From: JAUWKC01 sp035529895
Lineage (GTDB): Bacteria; Planctomycetota; Phycisphaerae; Sedimentisphaerales; Anaerobacaceae
Reading direction: 5' to 3'
Assembly: GCA_035529895.1 (NCBI GenBank)
Contig: DATKVV010000038.1
Coordinates: forward strand, 1-6,470
Length of the DNA stretch: 6,470 bases
In this document: positions 5,707 to 6,470 of the stretch, one piece after another
Numbering within the stretch: the first letter of the stretch is position 1
Layout of the letters: the number at the start of each line of letters is the position of its first letter
Notes under the pieces: model-generated
The model's input: the letters and a program-made list of their open reading frames with translations, nothing else
Databases searched by the model: none
Told to the model about the DNA's origin: nothing
Made by a program: the position numbers and the translations under genes

Positions 5707-6470
5707 ATGAAAATCACTATCTCTACCCTCATTTTCTTGCTGTCTACTGTTTCCTATGCCGAGGCAGAAACGATTTTCGATTATGGCGTCGCAACAAAAG
5801 GACCGCTGACTTTGGCAGGTAGTATAATGCATGAAAACCGCATTTCCGTTGAGTCGGACGTCTATGTCGAAAGTTACGACTCGAACGAGGCCTTATCAAT
5901 GATTGGGAACGCACACATAGTCGGCGAAGTAAAAATAGCTAATGCCGATGCAACCGTTGCTCTGCATGGCCCGGCCTGCATAGGGGGAGACACGGGTGAG
6001 GCCGCGTTGAACCACGTTACGTTCGGGGCGGCACCACTGGAATTCCCCATACCGGTTCCAGCTTACTTTGAGCATTATGCTGCAAATATAATTGACTCCT
6101 CAACAGACACCTCTGAGGATGCAAGCTTCGACAATGTACGAATAGCGGCCGGCACCAATCCAATATTTACCAGCAGCGTCATATTCAGAGGGGTGGTCTT
6201 TATTGAAACACCAAATGTGGTGATATTTGCTGGAAGTACAACAATAACCGGCATCATCATAGGAGGCGGAGATGTAAACGATAATTCCGCCACAAACCAG
6301 ATTTATCTGCTTGGCTCCGTGGAAAGTTACCCCGTAAGTGAACTACCGGACGAACCGCAATTCGCAGGACTGCATGAAGAAACCGGCACTTTTATCCTGG
6401 CGCCGGGCTTTCACGTTTTCTTAAGCGCGAATTTCGGCACCCTTAGCGGCGCCATCGCCGGTAATGGTAT
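5707..6470 (+). CDS. Secreted beta-rich protein similar to PilX-type passenger domain (C-terminus beyond window)
   Basis: The frame is open to the window edge (254 complete codons plus two bases), so the C-terminus is missing. Residues 1-20 form a Sec signal peptide (MKIT, then a hydrophobic stretch, cleavage probably after AEA). The mature part is rich in short beta strands separated by G, N and D turns, as in a beta-solenoid. Recurrent pieces include LTLAGSI, LSMIGNAHIVGEVKI, PIFTSSVIFRGVVFIETPNVVIFAG, TTITGIIIGGG and GTFILAPGFHVFLSANFGTLSGAIAGNG. From memory, this pattern matches the C-terminal region of planctomycete PilX-like pilus-assembly proteins (DUF7305-type); no database check was possible. 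Here the type IV pilin N-terminus is absent and replaced by a cleavable signal. It should act outside the cytoplasmic membrane; its partner and role are unknown. A promoter and hairpin leader of its own suggest transcription separate from the kinase operon. Confidence 0.85.
   Translation, partial: MKITISTLIFLLSTVSYAEAETIFDYGVATKGPLTLAGSIMHENRISVESDVYVESYDSNEALSMIGNAHIVGEVKIANADATVALHGPACIGGDTGEAALNHVTFGAAPLEFPIPVPAYFEHYAANIIDSSTDTSEDASFDNVRIAAGTNPIFTSSVIFRGVVFIETPNVVIFAGSTTITGIIIGGGDVNDNSATNQIYLLGSVESYPVSELPDEPQFAGLHEETGTFILAPGFHVFLSANFGTLSGAIAGNG

Noticed and set aside
1..6470. CRISPR array, insertion sequence, tRNA or integrase signals
   Set aside because: No regularly spaced repeats, terminal inverted repeats with a transposase, tRNA cloverleaf or integrase-like frame was seen. 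The excisionase-like HTH is fused to a receiver domain and does not indicate a phage excisionase.

Overview
The window holds four protein-coding genes. Two are cut by the window edges, and the two central genes form a complete two-component pair. The organism is most likely a member of the Planctomycetota, probably of the Phycisphaerae type. This rests on protein style only: the Fn3-like module of the left-hand gene (HDVYFGT and TYYWKVNEVN signatures) and the 'TKGPLTLAGS ... ETPNVVIFAG ... ETGTFILAPGF' family of the right-hand gene are both ones I associate with that phylum. No rRNA or marker gene is present to confirm it.

Layout. Positions 1-1716 (minus strand) encode the first 572 residues of a large secreted multi-domain protein. 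It has a Sec signal peptide, one Fn3-like module, an unassigned Trp/Cys-rich domain of about 290 residues, then a second and the start of a third Fn3-like module. Its likely promoter lies about 260 bp upstream, which gives it a leader of about 250 nt rich in hairpins, including one that looks like an attenuator. Positions 1717-2577 form an 861-bp divergent intergenic region with short repeats and palindromes but no believable gene.

Positions 2578-3144 (plus) encode a response regulator with reversed domain order: an excisionase-like helix-turn-helix at the N-terminus and the receiver domain at the C-terminus. It is followed at 3219-5483 by a soluble sensor histidine kinase with an HDOD domain, a GAF-like region and a HisKA/HATPase core. 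Both genes use an AAGGA ribosome binding site nine bases before the ATG. They are probably co-transcribed from a TTGACA-17-TTAAAT promoter.

After a 223-bp gap with its own promoter candidate and a hairpin leader, positions 5707-6470 (plus) encode the N-terminal 254 residues of a secreted beta-rich protein. It resembles the C-terminal passenger region of planctomycete PilX-like pilus proteins but carries a cleavable signal peptide and no pilin anchor.

Working model (inference): an intracellular signal read by the HDOD/GAF kinase is passed to the HTH-receiver protein. That protein may act on the repeat-rich divergent region and so affect the flanking genes for exported proteins. No mobile element, CRISPR array or RNA gene was found. 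I see no clearly unprecedented system. The most unusual item is the soluble HDOD kinase paired with the reversed-order regulator.
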